A stretch of DNA of 64,000 nucleotides from Molanna angustata (GCA_963576475.1 OY754977.1:16440033-16504032); one strand, 5' to 3'. Positions 24,277 to 36,186 are shown, counted from the stretch's first letter. The notes: generated from the sequence alone by a model not told the origin. A program made the numbers and translations.

Positions 24277-24780
24277 CATCATCATCACCAATATAGCTCT
24301 CAAGTATGGAATCCGCATTACATCATATAGATACGCAGACAAAATTGAATCAATCTAGAAAAAATACTTCAAGATTATGCAATACAGAACACAGAATCCC
24401 CGATTACCATACGCTGACCTAATTAATAATTGCAATCTATGCACACTAAAAGAGAGACGTACAAGGGTACGTGACATGACAACAAAATAATCTATAGCAC
24501 TTTTGACTGTCCAGCACTCGTTAGCGCAATTAACATACATGCACCACTCAGATGCCTACAAAATAATTTAGTCTTCCTCCCCTCAACTTCAAGCACAAAT
24601 GAAGGATTGAGGAAACCAACAAACATATTGTGCAATGAATACAACAAAACCTTCCCAGACACACACATCTTCTCCAAGTCATTATGCAGCATTCAAACAT
24701 GAAATACGACACATTCAAAAATCATCACCACAACACATACACCACTTGTACTTTTGAATTATGGCTTCTTAATTTCTAAT
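24277..24780 (+). pseudogene. decayed LINE RT C-terminus (Jockey/CR1-like)
   Basis: Translation with stops gives SSQVWNPHYIIYADKIESI, KKYFKIMQYRTQNPRLPY and NNCNLCTLKERRTRVRDM. This is the S-VW-P----I--IE-IQK-FL-----R-P-Y-----NL--L--RR block that follows the RT domain in Jockey- and CR1-type LINEs. The rest to 24780 reads as a heavily mutated continuation. It directly precedes the Helentron-like copy. Confidence 0.65.
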
Positions 24781-25278
24781 TTCAATATTTAACTAGTTGC
24801 ATGTAACACATGAGATCCAACTGTCGATAGCGATAGTATGTATAGTTGAAGAATAAGTACTAAACTATAATCCCATAAATACAAATTATTTAATATTTTG
24901 AGATATTTGATTTTCTATACAACACTTGTACCTATGTATGTATGTCAAGATAGGATAGTATGGAGGTCAGTCCTTTGATCCTACCCAGAATATGAAAACA
25001 GCATGATGGTTTGTATGTATGTTTGGAGATTAGTATCAAAAAATTAAGTTTTCTTAGATATTGTGTGCAGGCGATTGCCATACAAATTGTATGAAGCAAT
25101 GTCACTAAATTCAATTTTTATAAAAATTGTTAAAAAAAAATTGAGATGTGCTGATACAATGGCAGAATTTTTTATAGAAAATTAAACTATCTAGTCAGGG
25201 TGTTTCGGCTTTTTTTGATATTTAAAAAAAAATTGGAAATATAGGCAGTTAAACTCATAAATTTATCATAATTAAAAT

Positions 25279-25510
25279 ACTAGGTATAAATGAAAACACT
25301 AATTAGTTTTAGTTTCATTATTTAATTTTAACACTGGCACTGACCGGTATCGATCTAAAGATCATCGTCAGAGTGACGATGATCTTCAGATCGATACCGG
25401 TCAGTGCCAGTGTTAAAATTAAATAGTGAAACTAAAACTAATTTGTGTTTTTATTTATACCTAGTATAATGGAGTTTCACCACGAATTACCCGTCGACAA
25501 AATTAACAAG
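25279..25510. mobile_element. Penelope-like fold-back with hammerhead cores on both strands
   Basis: Arms 25279-25370 and 25374-25465 are near-perfect inverted repeats with a 3-base centre, followed by a 45-bp tail. An 11-bp TSD, ATAATTAAAAT, flanks it (25268-25278, 25511-25521). Each arm carries a hammerhead-like core. On the minus strand CTGACGA, a GATC/GATC stem II, GATAC and a GGTC cleavage-like site lie at 25342-25371. On the plus strand GTGACGA, GATC-TTCA-GATC, GATAC and GGTC lie at 25373-25402. GATAC replaces the usual GAAAC, so activity is doubtful. Hammerheads in inverted terminal repeats are known in Penelope-like elements. Confidence 0.65.
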
Positions 25511-25802
25511 ATAATTAAAATATTTTTCTTAATGAAAAATGTTTGAGAAACCCTGGAAAATAAAAAAAAACTAATTTGAGATTTTATATTTGTCTATGTT
25601 TATACCAAATTTCAGCGTTCTAGCTTTTACAGTTTCTGAGATATATGGAAAAATAAATCAAAATTTCAAAAGTTGATAACCCCTGATTGAAACAAAAATT
25701 CACAACTCTGAGTATAAAAGTTTTGTAGGCCTATAACTGTCTATATATTATGAAAAATTGGGCTCTGTACATTGAGCGGATCAAAAGTAATAAGGGACGG
25801 AC

Positions 25803-25915
<113 letters not shown>

Positions 25916-26116
25916 AAACTCACATAAAATGTTCTACTCCGAATTCTGAATAAATCCATGTATGGGAACATATATGCTGCGAAGCCTCTAGTTGGTGTTA
26001 TTAGCATGCAAAAAGTCCACTATGCCATACAAAATTTTCCTTCGTACACGCATCTTGGCTTAATAATGTCGATTCATTCCGAGGATTGAATTCTCATGAA
26101 CGAATCGACAGTTGGA

Positions 26117-26400
26117 CAATTCTTATGTTTTTTATATAATTATTCTTTTTATTTGCCCCCTAATGTTTTTGTATAATCAATTTCTTAACTATTTCATTTC
26201 CTTAATCTTATTTTTTTATTACTTCTTTACTTGTTCTTATCATTTATGACCTTTTATTTTTATTGTGTTACTCTGCAAACTACATTGTGAATACTGTAAG
26301 TTTGCAGATAAACGACTTAACATATTGTTATTAGTTATACACATTTACATTCTGTAACTGTTTGTATTCCTTAATGAATAAAAATAAAATAAAATAGTAA
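26117..26400 (+). other. LINE 3' UTR-like A-rich end
   Basis: T-rich sequence ending in AATGAATAAAAATAAAATAA, resembling a LINE 3' UTR and tail. No coding part is visible upstream because the Helentron-like element borders it. Confidence 0.35.
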
Positions 26401-26401
26401 A

Positions 26402-26650
26402 AAAAGCGCTACAGCCCATCATGAGCCTTGACCTCCTCAAGAACATTTCGCCATTCTACCCGGTCCGTCGCTCGCACTTTTCAATAAGATTTACTGATCG
26501 CTTTCAAGCCCTTTCTACACCATACATCCACCATAATTTGTTTGGGTCTTTCCACGTTTTGCCTCCCATCTGATCGTGTGTTGAGAATCTTCTTCAGGAT
26601 TCGGTTCTCCTCCATGCGCTAGAGATGTCCCAACCATCTAAGGCGATAAG
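26402..26650 (-). pseudogene. RTE-like LINE 3' end, family A
   Basis: The minus strand, with frameshifts, encodes RMEENRILKKIL, a degraded GRPK block, then ATDRVEWRNVLEEVKAHDGL and a stop. This is the same ending as the copy at 11265. Only the last 80 or so codons remain. Confidence 0.75.
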
Positions 26651-26736
26651 TTTTAATAAACTTTACTTTATTGGGCTCATTGATAAAAAAAAATCTTTTT
26701 CTTCTTCTTTTTAGCCCCATTTGCCTATATCATGGC

Positions 26737-27572
26737 TATAATTATCATATTATGGAGTGATTACCTATATCATGGCTATAATTATCATATTATGGAGTTC
26801 TATGACATCTTAAGATATTATTGAACTCCATATAATAATGATCCATGAAGTTTTTATTTTGTAGAATACCATTATAAATTATGTCTATAAATAAAAGTTA
26901 ACCACTTTTTGAGTCTACATGAATTTTACTATGTGCGATAGGCCCATTTCGCATTGTTAGGGCATTTACTAGCTAATGACTATTTTGACAATTTTTACTT
27001 ATATTTATAGATTAATTATGCAGGAGGAGCTTACAGGTTCTTGTGATTGCTAATTTAAAACTATTGATATTATACATACAATGCAAAAATGAAATAAATT
27101 TACTTTACTCTGGTTGGTTGAGACTATTTTTTTTTAATCAATCCCTATTCAGATAATTAGTGAAATTGAATATAATGAATTGATTTATGGTAATGGCTGG
27201 TTTTTTCGGTGTAACGGTACATGGTATTGTGCCCTAATGGACAGTGAAATGCATAAAGTGCTTACAATATTAGGGATTATTTCTTAAACTATTGTTGATA
27301 TGTGGGTATTCTTGGTGGAGAAGTATGATGGGTGTATCTGTAACAATTAAAAAAGGTTTGCGGCAGAATATAAATATAAGTAAAATTTGTCAAAATAGTC
27401 ATAAGCTAGTAAATGCCCTAATAGGCCTATCACACATAGTAAAATTCATGTAGAATCCAAAAGTGGTTTACTTTTAATTATACACATAATCCATATAATA
27501 ATTATATCCATGATATGGGTAATCGTGAGGGTTTTGATTTCGCTGGTTGGACCAGACTTGCCCCCCTGTTTT
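26737..27572. mobile_element. long-TIR fold-back element, family F
   Basis: Segments at 26880-27010 and 27365-27480 are inverted repeats (for example CTACATGAATTTTACTATGT and its complement). They continue outward through CATGGCTATAATTATCATAT and ATAATTATATCCATGATATG. The right end is GACTTGCCCCCC near 27560. A 44-bp stretch beginning CTATATCATGGCTATAATTA is duplicated at the left end. The spacer of about 350 bp is not coding. The small palindrome at 60160-60340 shares both termini, so it is probably a short member of the family. Confidence 0.65.
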
Positions 27573-28265
27573 GAACATGGTAGGTACCTACGTATTTTGG
27601 TTCTATCGTTTGGAGTCATTGAAAACTGTATTTATTTATTATTTTTCTGTATGTGGTAATATTCATAATAAATTTACACGTAAAAAAGATAATTTGTGAT
27701 TTTAAACATATTTAACGGTTTAAACAATCGTAAATAAAGCATTTGTTTTGCGGCTTTCAAGGGTTTAAATGTAAATTAGTAGAATTAAAATACATCACAA
27801 AGCCGCCTCTGTTGAGTACATTAGGGAGATAAAAAATTAATCTCAACTTAAATCTTCTTTTAATCAGAGATTTTTTCTGCCTGCCCTCATCAGACACAGT
27901 AAATAATCATTAAATTATTCTTTATTCCATGTATAGTGGATATTTAAAACATTAAAAATGTATTTGAATTTAAATTATGTTTCTCGTGGAAACACGAAAT
28001 GTTTCTATAAAAGATTTTTTTTTTTAAACTTAATGATTACTTTAAAAGGACGTGGAATTGTGTTATAAATGGAGAATAAACAGCATATTTTTTCCATTAA
28101 ATATTAATAAGTACTTATTATAAATTATATTTATGTTGGCAAAGACGTAGCATGTATATACATATTTTTTCCATGAAATATTAACAGGTATAATAAATAA
28201 TATTTTAGCAGGTATAAACGAAACATATATATATATATTTCAACATGTATTCTATATACTTGTTA
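27573..28265. other. no recognisable feature
   Basis: AT-rich sequence without supportable features. Confidence 0.5.
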
Positions 28266-28311
28266 AATGGTTGATGGCAGAGCGATCAGCGCGCTCGCTT
28301 CTATTGTAATC

Positions 28312-29188
28312 CAGGCCTGTGTTCACATACAACTCTCGACGTCGAGCGTCGGAATGATCTGAAGTTGCAGATTATGGCGTTTTTCACACAATCTCACTGA
28401 ACGCTTTCAAGCGGAGTTTCAATCTGAACGCAGTAGGCGTTTTAAATGTCAAATGTCATTTATTATATATGTGTCTTTTTAGTTTAGGTTATATTTTCAT
28501 CGAAAGGCAACGATTGAGCAGTGGAGTAAAAAATGATCTCTAACCTCTAATTGGAAATTTTTGAATGACCTTCTTCTTCTTTTTCAATGGCTCTGCGGCC
28601 CATATCGAGCCTTGGCCTTCATGAGTCTTCGCCTCCAACCTCTCCTGTCTCCCGCCTCGGCCTTCCAATCTGTTGCATGGAGCAGTTCGGCAGCATCCCT
28701 CCTAACTTCGTCTTCCCATCGCACCGTAGCGTAGCCTTGGCCTCCCGATACTCCTTCTTCCACCTGGGTGCCCTTCCTTTTTTGAGTCCGTGATGACAGC
28801 ATTCTCTACACATGTCCGGCCCATCTTAGCCTATTCAGTCTGGCATGTTCAGATATTCTGGGAGCCTTGTAGATGTTGTACAGAAGTTTTGAATAATATT
28901 TTAATAAATATACATTTTCGTAAATGCATATTGTCATCATAAATAATGTCAACTGACATAATATATATCACAGGGGCAAATGAAGTCATCCACAGATAAA
29001 ATAGAAGTCAACAGATACTATAAATATCAGAACGTTTTTCGCCCGACAATTTTACCGAGCGTTTGGTGCGTACACTCGACGTTCAATCTGAATGCCATAG
29101 AGTGTCTTTCGAGGATCTGTGTCCGATCATTATGTACGCGTTAGAGAGTCGTTAAGAGCACTCGACGTAAATTATAAATGCAGCCCTG
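28312..29188. mobile_element. TIR DNA element family M1, inside a SINE and carrying a LINE
   Basis: Ends are CAGGCCTGTGTTCACATACA and, reverse-complemented, CAGGGCTGCATTTATAATTT. The interior is colinear with the copy at 9545 (for example GAAGTTGCAGATTATGGCG, and AATGCATATTGTCATC...). Length without the nested LINE is about 530 bp, matching the other copy (529 bp). The SINE sequence on either side joins without any duplicated bases, so no TSD is visible. Confidence 0.75.
28568..28905 (-). pseudogene. RTE-like LINE 3' end nested in family M1
   Basis: The minus strand encodes KKEGHPGGRRSIGRPRLRY-like residues, then a short EGQGSIWAAEPLKK ending. The 3' terminus is an AAGAAGAAG run (TTCTTCTTC at 28571 on the plus strand). 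The flanks TTTTGAATGA and TTTTGAATAA, just outside on each side, look like a slightly diverged TSD. Frameshifts make it non-functional. Confidence 0.7.
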
Positions 29189-29315
29189 TGGTCGCGAGTT
29201 CGAATCCTGCCACGACCGATATGATTCACCTATACCACAAGCATTACTGCTTAGTTAAGGGAATGCATAAGGATGTATATGTACTTATACAATGACATAT
29301 TCATAAAAAAAAGTA

Positions 29316-29864
29316 ATAGTAAATAAAAAATATTTGTAGACTTCAAAAACTCATAAATTAATATTTCATTTGTTTTATTAGATTTTTTTTATTTATATAA
29401 AACAATACCTACATATGAATAATTACAATACAGATACACAAAATAAACATATTGTCCTTTAACAAAGTGCAAGCACTCGTGTGTTGAAACAAAAAACGAT
29501 GTCTTCAGAATTATTGCTATACAAATTGAAATGACTAGGTATTTTTATTTTCAAATCATGTTCAGTCTATTTTTTTTTCTTTTGAATTATTAAATTTAGT
29601 TGTCATTCTAAAATTTTTTTCTAGTGGATTGAAACACACCAGCCAATAATACTTGTAGTAGTGTTGTGCAAAACTTGTATGTGTTAACGGGGTACACAAT
29701 TGACCCACTATATTTTGTCTATTACTCTCTACACGTACAAAGGCATGCCGTAGCTTTCATATGTCGTTGTGTTCTTGAAGTAGCACATTTTTATCAATGT
29801 ATTTGAGACTGCACAAATTTTGAAATAGTTGCAAAATTGGGTAGTCAGATGTTTTTGATATTAT
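29316..29864. other. no recognisable feature
   Basis: AT-rich sequence without supportable features. Confidence 0.5.
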
Positions 29865-29884
29865 AAAATATATTGTCAATATTT

Positions 29885-30172
29885 AAATGCGGTGATAGCC
29901 CAGCGGTAATGTCGTCGCCTCACATGCGTGAGGTCGACGGTTCGAATCCGGGCGGGGCCGCAACTCTGGATTTTTAAAAAAAATCTATGTGCGGATTTAT
30001 ATCACTAGCTTTGTGTAGCCATGATCCAATTTGTCTAGTTCCCCTTTCTAAGGGTTACGAAGGTCAGATGGCAGTCGCTTCAATGTAATACCAGACTCGC
30101 CAATTCCAGGATCATGGTCAAAGCGTACACCGATAGAAACGGGACAAAATGCGCTAAGGGGAAAGAATGAAG
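29885..30172 (+). mobile_element. tRNA-derived SINE, family C, full length with TSD
   Basis: The tRNA-like head GATAGCCCAGCGGTAATGTC and a B box GGTTCGAATCCGG are followed by a central domain (GGTTACGAAGGTCAGATGG, CAGTCGCTTC). As I recall, that domain is shared by SINEs of several insect orders. A 19-bp TSD, about AAATATAYTGTCAATWTTT with two mismatches, flanks it (29866-29884, 30173-30191), proving retrotransposition. It is unrelated in body to families A, B and D. Confidence 0.8.
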
Positions 30173-30191
30173 AAATATACTGTCAATTTTT

Positions 30192-31150
30192 GTGCAATTT
30201 ATAGAGGTAAAATAGATATTTTATACACCCCCAAGCGAAATGGTATACTGCATTATTGAATGGGAGAAAGTAATTTAAAGTAGAGAGTATTCTTAAGGTT
30301 AGTAAATATGTAAATAATTTCCTAAAATTTCTTCCTACTAACACTAGTAAAGTGTAATAAATTGCCATATGGAAATAAATTCGTCAATTTCGCAGGGTGT
30401 AAGGAAGTATTTATTATCATTATTAATATTACTACATAAGTTTACACAAAAAAAAAAAATATTGCCTTGGATGGAAGAGGAGTGGAAACATCCATATTTG
30501 TTTAATAATAATATTTTGTATTTAATCCTTTCTTATATTTTGTATTATGTACTGGATTTTCTTATAAAATAAATAAATAAACAAATATTAATAAGCTAAA
30601 ATATTAAAATAAATAAATAAACCTTACTATATACTATACGTTAAGGTATAGGAGTTAAATTTTATGGATGTATATATAGACGGGTTAGGGTCCCTTGGCA
30701 CTCAAGGATTCTCAAATCTTCGATACCTGACAATTTTAGTCTCTGAACGACTACCGCAGTAAAAATTCATTGAGGTTTGTATACAGGAATGCGTTGCCGA
30801 CATTAGTTGCGCGCTACATGCTAGCTGAGTTTGTCGCCACAAATGTTGCGGAGACATCATTGAAACTGCTACCACAAAACACATCGTCACAAAAATACAA
30901 AAAAACAGATAATAGCATGGATATACAGCACCGGTTCAGAACAAATCAATAACATAATTACATCCAATCAGATATAATTAAACTTCACAATTTTTTTTTC
31001 TCAATAATACTTAAATGTATAATTTCATTCAAAAACTATTTATATATAATGTAATATCTATGTCACACAACTGATAAATTGAATTCCTCGGCACAGGACT
31101 TCCTAGTGAGGTGTTCATCGTATTCTATCAATTACAATACTTATCATTAA
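30192..31150. other. no recognisable feature
   Basis: AT-rich. 30770-30900 is more balanced in composition with short open frames, but I recognise no protein there. Confidence 0.45.
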
Positions 31151-31159
31151 ATAATAAAC

Positions 31160-31193
31160 ATGCATACACATACACACACACCCTCACACACAC

Positions 31194-31229
<36 letters not shown>

Positions 31230-31321
31230 ACACCCTTACACACACATACACACACATACACACAAACATATGTACACACATACACACACACACAGACACA
31301 CATACGCGCACACACACACAC

Positions 31322-31357
<36 letters not shown>

Positions 31358-31392
31358 ACACACAGACACACAAACATATGTACACACGCCCT
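31160..31392. repeat. interrupted (CA)n microsatellite
   Basis: CA runs interrupted by CCCT, GACA and ACATATGTAC steps. The phrase ACAAACATATGTACACAC occurs twice (31262 and 31370), so the array grew partly by block duplication. Long open frames on both strands are artefacts. Confidence 0.95.
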
Positions 31393-32377
31393 TAACTTTT
31401 AACTCTAGTATGTAATTGTTTTTGTAACTTCAGCATTGTATTGTTTATAAGAAATCAAAAAACTTTTTTAATTTTTAATTTTTACTACAGCCATCTATGT
31501 GTGAAATTTAGAGGTAGGTACTATTTTTTGCTATAATAGCGTATATTTTTGCAAAACATTTTTTGCACTCAAAGAAGTCTATAGTGGCCGAATAGATCAC
31601 TCTTGTCTTGCGATTCAATGCCGTGTGTACGGACCATGCGCAAAGCAGTATTCGTGATGTAAGTATGCAACATTAGTATCTTATATTTGCGTATCTGTGT
31701 GTGCGTAGGGCCGTTTTAAATATACATATATTCATAATATTATCACATTCTTTGCATATATTTTATGATGTGAAAACAACTTATTACCTTAAAAATAATA
31801 TGTTAATATGTATTTTACTTCTCAGGTAACACAGCTTCAATATCAAATTTTTACTAAACACGCAACCAAACACTAGTTGCTACATTTGTGATGATTGGGT
31901 ATGTAACTTGTATCATAAATCCAGATTAAAAACACAGTGAAAACTGTGCATTTAACGGAAATCTAATCCGAAATCTTTGATTCAAAGGTTAGATATTTTT
32001 TTGGTTAGGATAGTTACATGGGATTTAGAAAACATTATTTATGCAGAAGGCGTTGATAAATTAAGTTAAATATATGGGTACATTTATGAAAGATTATAAA
32101 TAAAATAATCAACGTAGATCAACAAGGTTTTACTGTCGAACACAAGTAAATCTTTACATATTATTATTATTTTTAATATGGATACGTAGCGGACACAAGA
32201 TATTAGAATTTGAGTCCATTATACTCTTCCGACAAAGCGCACTACGTTGCGATGGGGAAAGTTTGCTATCTGCTCAGGAAAAAAAAAAGTCGGTTTTTAA
32301 AAAGACCCGGGTTGTTAGGAGATGGAAATCGTTCCACAGTCGGACTTCTGTGTTAGTAAAAGAGTTCGAGAAGCGCT
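31393..32377. other. no recognisable feature
   Basis: AT-rich sequence without supportable features. Confidence 0.5.
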
Positions 32378-32540
32378 GCCCCCCTAGACAACGTGTTATT
32401 TAGCTCAAGAATAGAAACAAGAAAAGATAACTCAATGTATGGAAGTGACAGTTGTCACGTGACTGGAAACTGTCACTTCCATACATTGAGTTATCTTTTC
32501 TTGTTTCTTTTCTTGAGCTGACACGTTGTCAAGGGGCTGG
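32378..32540. repeat. 163-bp hairpin-forming palindrome
   Basis: The arms, about 70-75 bp, are almost perfectly complementary. AACTCAATGTATGGAAGTGA on the left pairs with TCACTTCCATACATTGAGTT on the right, and CTCAAGAA.AGAAACAAG pairs outward. The loop is about 14 bases and contains CACGTG. Mismatches concentrate in the outer 30 bp (GACAACGTG with CACGTTGTC). It is either a fold-back transposon or a transcribed hairpin. No hammerhead core is present. Confidence 0.85.
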
Positions 32541-34135
32541 TTCGTGTAGATTGAAGAGTTACTGTTAACGGGTGTTGAGATTGCGTAAAACGAGTGAATC
32601 TATTGTGAATGTGTAAAAGAGGGACCAGGGATGCAAGTTTTTCTGAGCATCTCCCATAGAATATCATCATCGATAGAATAAACTAAGAATTCCGAACACT
32701 TAAATATTCAAGATCGCGAAAGGTAAATAATTAACTAAAGGTATTATGGCGTTGTTGAATGCTCCATGAAAGAATGTCCCACATACATTGCTGGCCAATG
32801 GAAATTGTTACATCTGTCAACCGTCCTTAAACTTGGGAGCGAGCCGTGCGTACGCAAGACTATAGAAAGTGGTTTGCTGCAGGCGATATAAGAGATCGTA
32901 ACAAATGAACCACAAAGACTTCAGATCAGTTAATGATATTTTAATCGATAAATAAATTATTTATTTATAACCGCTTATTATAGGAAACCTTGACGGCATT
33001 TATTCTCTTTTTTCTTTTTTCCTTTTAGTTCAATATTATGTTTTAAATCATTGTTAACTTGAAATGTTGCTCTTACCTACATACCAACCTATGATCATAT
33101 TTTATTTTTATTTTTTGCAAACTTGTATTATTTTATATCAATCATAACGACAAAATGTAATAGGCCTTAATACTTGATGTTACTATTGTATTGTACTATG
33201 TCTTAACTCTGTTTTTTGTCCAACTTTAACATAAATAAATAAATAAATAAATTTATCTAAAATATTTTTCCCGTTGTAGAAACTATTTTTAAAATTATTT
33301 AAATGAGCTGCGCTTAAAATATCTCGTTAAATGTGAGTCAAAATGAGAAATATGTGGTACTGACACCTCAAAGCACAATAATGAGGCTTCATTACAGAAA
33401 CGCGAAAACCTTATCGTTCTCTGTTAGGTTGGTATGTATGTATGTACCTACTATTTCCAGGTTGTGGAAAACCTCAACTTAGCGGAGGTGGAAAAGAATA
33501 AAAGCTACGGGAAAGCTTTTAGTAAAAGCTCATTGAAAAAGCTACGTTGACATCATGGGCGTGTGTATTTTAAATCACACGGAACCCCTCTCTCACCAAC
33601 CTGTTCCCATGGTTCACATTATTTCCGGTCACACAAGAAAACTTTAAAAGTACAATGACGAGGAGACAAGATAATCTCATTTCATGCAGGAGCTGCATCA
33701 ACTTTAAAATAATTCGAAGAACCCCCTATAAATGTGTGTAAATGGAGAATTAAAAATAAAAACAATTTTTTTTTCAAATGGAATGAATTTCATGTTTTTT
33801 ATTCTGTTAGTCCTAATGAGGTTGGCGACCATACTAAACTCATCACGATCTTACGCCAACCTAATGAATGTCACTGCATCCAGAAAAATGAACCATTCTT
33901 CATTAATTTATATTATATATAAATAATGAAGGTACATTGACGATTTCTTTGGTATATGCGATATTGTACGTGTAGTCTCAATTAATTCGGTAAATTAGAC
34001 TCAAATTATGTTTCTTTTTCATACAAAAAGCGTGACAAAGAAAAAAATACATACGACTATAATATAATAATTGAAGGACACCATTTTTTGAATTTTAACT
34101 TTACATTAATAGGTCACGATTCCACAATTTTTCAG
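32541..34135. other. no recognisable gene
   Basis: Mixed composition. 32950-33260 resembles a LINE 3' UTR ending in (AAAT)n. 33440-33870 has short frames of slightly higher GC that I cannot assign. Confidence 0.4.
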
Positions 34136-34137
34136 CA

Positions 34138-34645
34138 TATTTTTTAACATCAATTTCTCAACGCGTATCATGTAGAGAGTGCACACTACGAGATTTTTCG
34201 TGATGTGTTTGTATGTATGGCGTATGTATGGCGTATGTATGAGTTTGATGTACAATGTATATACGCCGAGCCGTACACGCCGTACGCCGTATCATTTTTG
34301 TGTCCTCTCCAGAGCCTAAACTATAAGTTCGATCGACTTTATGTGTAAAGTGTAAAGTGCACAAATGTGTAAAAAAAAGTGTAAAGTGTTCATATGTGTA
34401 AAGTGCATTGATCGAGAGCTGATTAGTTGACCATAGACAGCCGTTATTTCTTCTCTATGGTTTATTCTCTACAACACAAACTATCTGTCCGATCGACTTC
34501 ATATTGGTTTCATAATATGTATTATGATTTATAATAGGTTTCATAATATGTCTATAAACTAGGAGCTGATTATTTTTCCATAGAAATCCATTAATTTCTC
34601 CTATTTCATCTCAGAAAAGCTATTGAATGATTATTATAATTTTTT
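34138..34645 (-). mobile_element. Helentron-like family H2, internal fragment
   Basis: The reverse complement matches 8990-9360 of the large element: CTATGGAAAAATAATCAGCT-type modules, the GAGAGGACAC block, repeated GTACGGCGTA near GTATACG, and CATAGTGTGCATTCTCTACA-like sequence (diverged here). It carries at least three of the CTAATCAG modules but no 313-bp array and no recognisable terminus. Confidence 0.7.
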
Positions 34646-35327
34646 TTACCATTCAACTTTTAATGGAGTCGAAGACATATAAAAAATATTTCATTAATAA
34701 TTTGTGTTCAGATTCCACATACCGGATCGTCCGGATCCCTGCTTAAGAATTCTTTGAAAATTTTTGTTTTATTTATTTATGTATTTATAAACGACATAAA
34801 TTGCCTTTTACATACATAAGTACCTACATACATAAAACACATATTCATGATAAAAAATATATTGAATAAGTAAAAATAATTAGTTATACACTTGCAAAAA
34901 GAAAAAAAATATTACCTAAACAGTTAAACAATAAATTCAAGAATAAAAAAATAGTAGATAACTATTATCAAACTTAAAAAAAATACATACAAATGGACTC
35001 AAAATAAACCAAAACATTAAATACAAAAGAATTATAAATACAAAAAATAACAGTAGAAACAGTGTCATGTAAATCTGCATATAAATAAAGTAGACCTCGT
35101 TATAAATAAACAAAAAAAGATATACAAAAAATAAACATTTTACAATCGAAAATATACAAATCCGCACTGAAAATATCACAAGTTGTTTATCTATATCATT
35201 TATATTAAATCTTCACTTCAGTCGTTTCGTATATGACGTACTTATCTATTATTTTCTATTTGCTTTGATCATTGATAACAAGTTCACACACAAATTAAAA
35301 TTATGATTTCTTGAAATCATGACTCTC
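34646..35327. other. no recognisable feature
   Basis: Extremely AT-rich sequence without supportable features. Confidence 0.5.
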
Positions 35328-35625
35328 ATGGGTAGATATATTATGTCTGTGTACCATTTGCTGTAGTGTAGAAGATAAATATTTTTTCTTTAATTAAAAG
35401 ATTATCACTGAATAAAGACTAAAACTTTATATTAAGAATTAAAATTTATTATTACACAAAATTATGATTGTACTATTATGGGTAGGTATATTATGTCTGT
35501 GTACCTTTTGTTGAATAAGATGAATATTTTTTCTTTAATTAAAAGCTTATCACTGAATAAATATTACAGTGTGATATTAAGAATTAAAATTAATTAATAC
35601 ACTATTTCATGATTGGTCCAATAAT
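35328..35625. repeat. two-copy tandem duplication, 150-bp period
   Basis: ATGGGTAGATATATTATGTC at 35328 recurs as ATGGGTAGGTATATTATGTC at 35478. The following 140 bp are colinear (TTTCTTTAATTAAAAG, TATCACTGAATAAA). The copies have diverged by substitutions and small indels. Confidence 0.85.
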
Positions 35626-35939
35626 TAATTATTACACAATATAACACCCACGTAAATAAAATTGTAAAAATACATAAATTATTTATCAAACAGGTCAACT
35701 ACAGATTTTACTATAGCGTCTCAGATGATTATTTCACGTGTCTTCGTTCTAATAACATTATGAGCCTCGATAAGAGACGAAACTTAACATATATCATATT
35801 ACTCTACAAAATACTTAATAATAGCAATTTATGAATTAGCGATTGAGATGAAATAAAATAAAAATTATTTCACTATTGTTGTTTTACATATCTTAATATT
35901 AATTTGTAGATCTTACAATGAAAAGATAAGATTCTTTTG

Positions 35940-36110
35940 ATAGATTTTTAACATCTCAATAGAGACGAAGAAGGAATATTATAGGAGAATCAGGCACTTC
36001 AGGGCTTACGATCTATCATCGGGTGGTTTACATGATCACTTTATGTCCTAGCGCAACGTTCACCAATAAATTATGCCTTCTTATTGAGTTCCGTATCAAT
36101 GGAATTTTGG
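35940..36110 (-). mobile_element. palindrome-unit family U, diverged single copy
   Basis: The interval matches the outer third of the left arm at 57525-58050: CTCAATAGAGACGAAG, AGGGCTTACGA, TGGTTTACATGATCACTTTA, GCGCAACGTTCACCAA. It is present once with no inverted partner here, so single units exist outside palindromes. Confidence 0.65.
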
Positions 36111-36186
36111 AAAGTTTTACTTATTTTAATCATTCCTGGTTCTCCTATGATATTCCAACGTTGTCATAAAATATAACAAATTGCTA

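Larger units (their letters stand above)
28268..29315 (+). mobile_element. tRNA-derived SINE family A, split by a DNA element
   Basis: The head (GATGGCAGAGCGATCAGCGC to GTAATCCAG) ends at 28311. The remainder (TGGTCGCGAGTTCGAATCCT, body, A-rich end) resumes at 29189. In the intact copy at 2556 these two pieces are contiguous (GTAATCCAGTGGTCGCGAG), so the break is exact. Confidence 0.8.

Noticed and set aside
28312..29188. 8-bp hAT-type TSD for family M1
   Set aside because: The SINE halves join perfectly without duplicated bases, and the other copy (9545) shows no matching flanks.
31111..31402. Histidine/threonine-rich and valine/cysteine-rich proteins across CA repeats
   Set aside because: Reading frames of a microsatellite are open by composition alone; no other coding signal.
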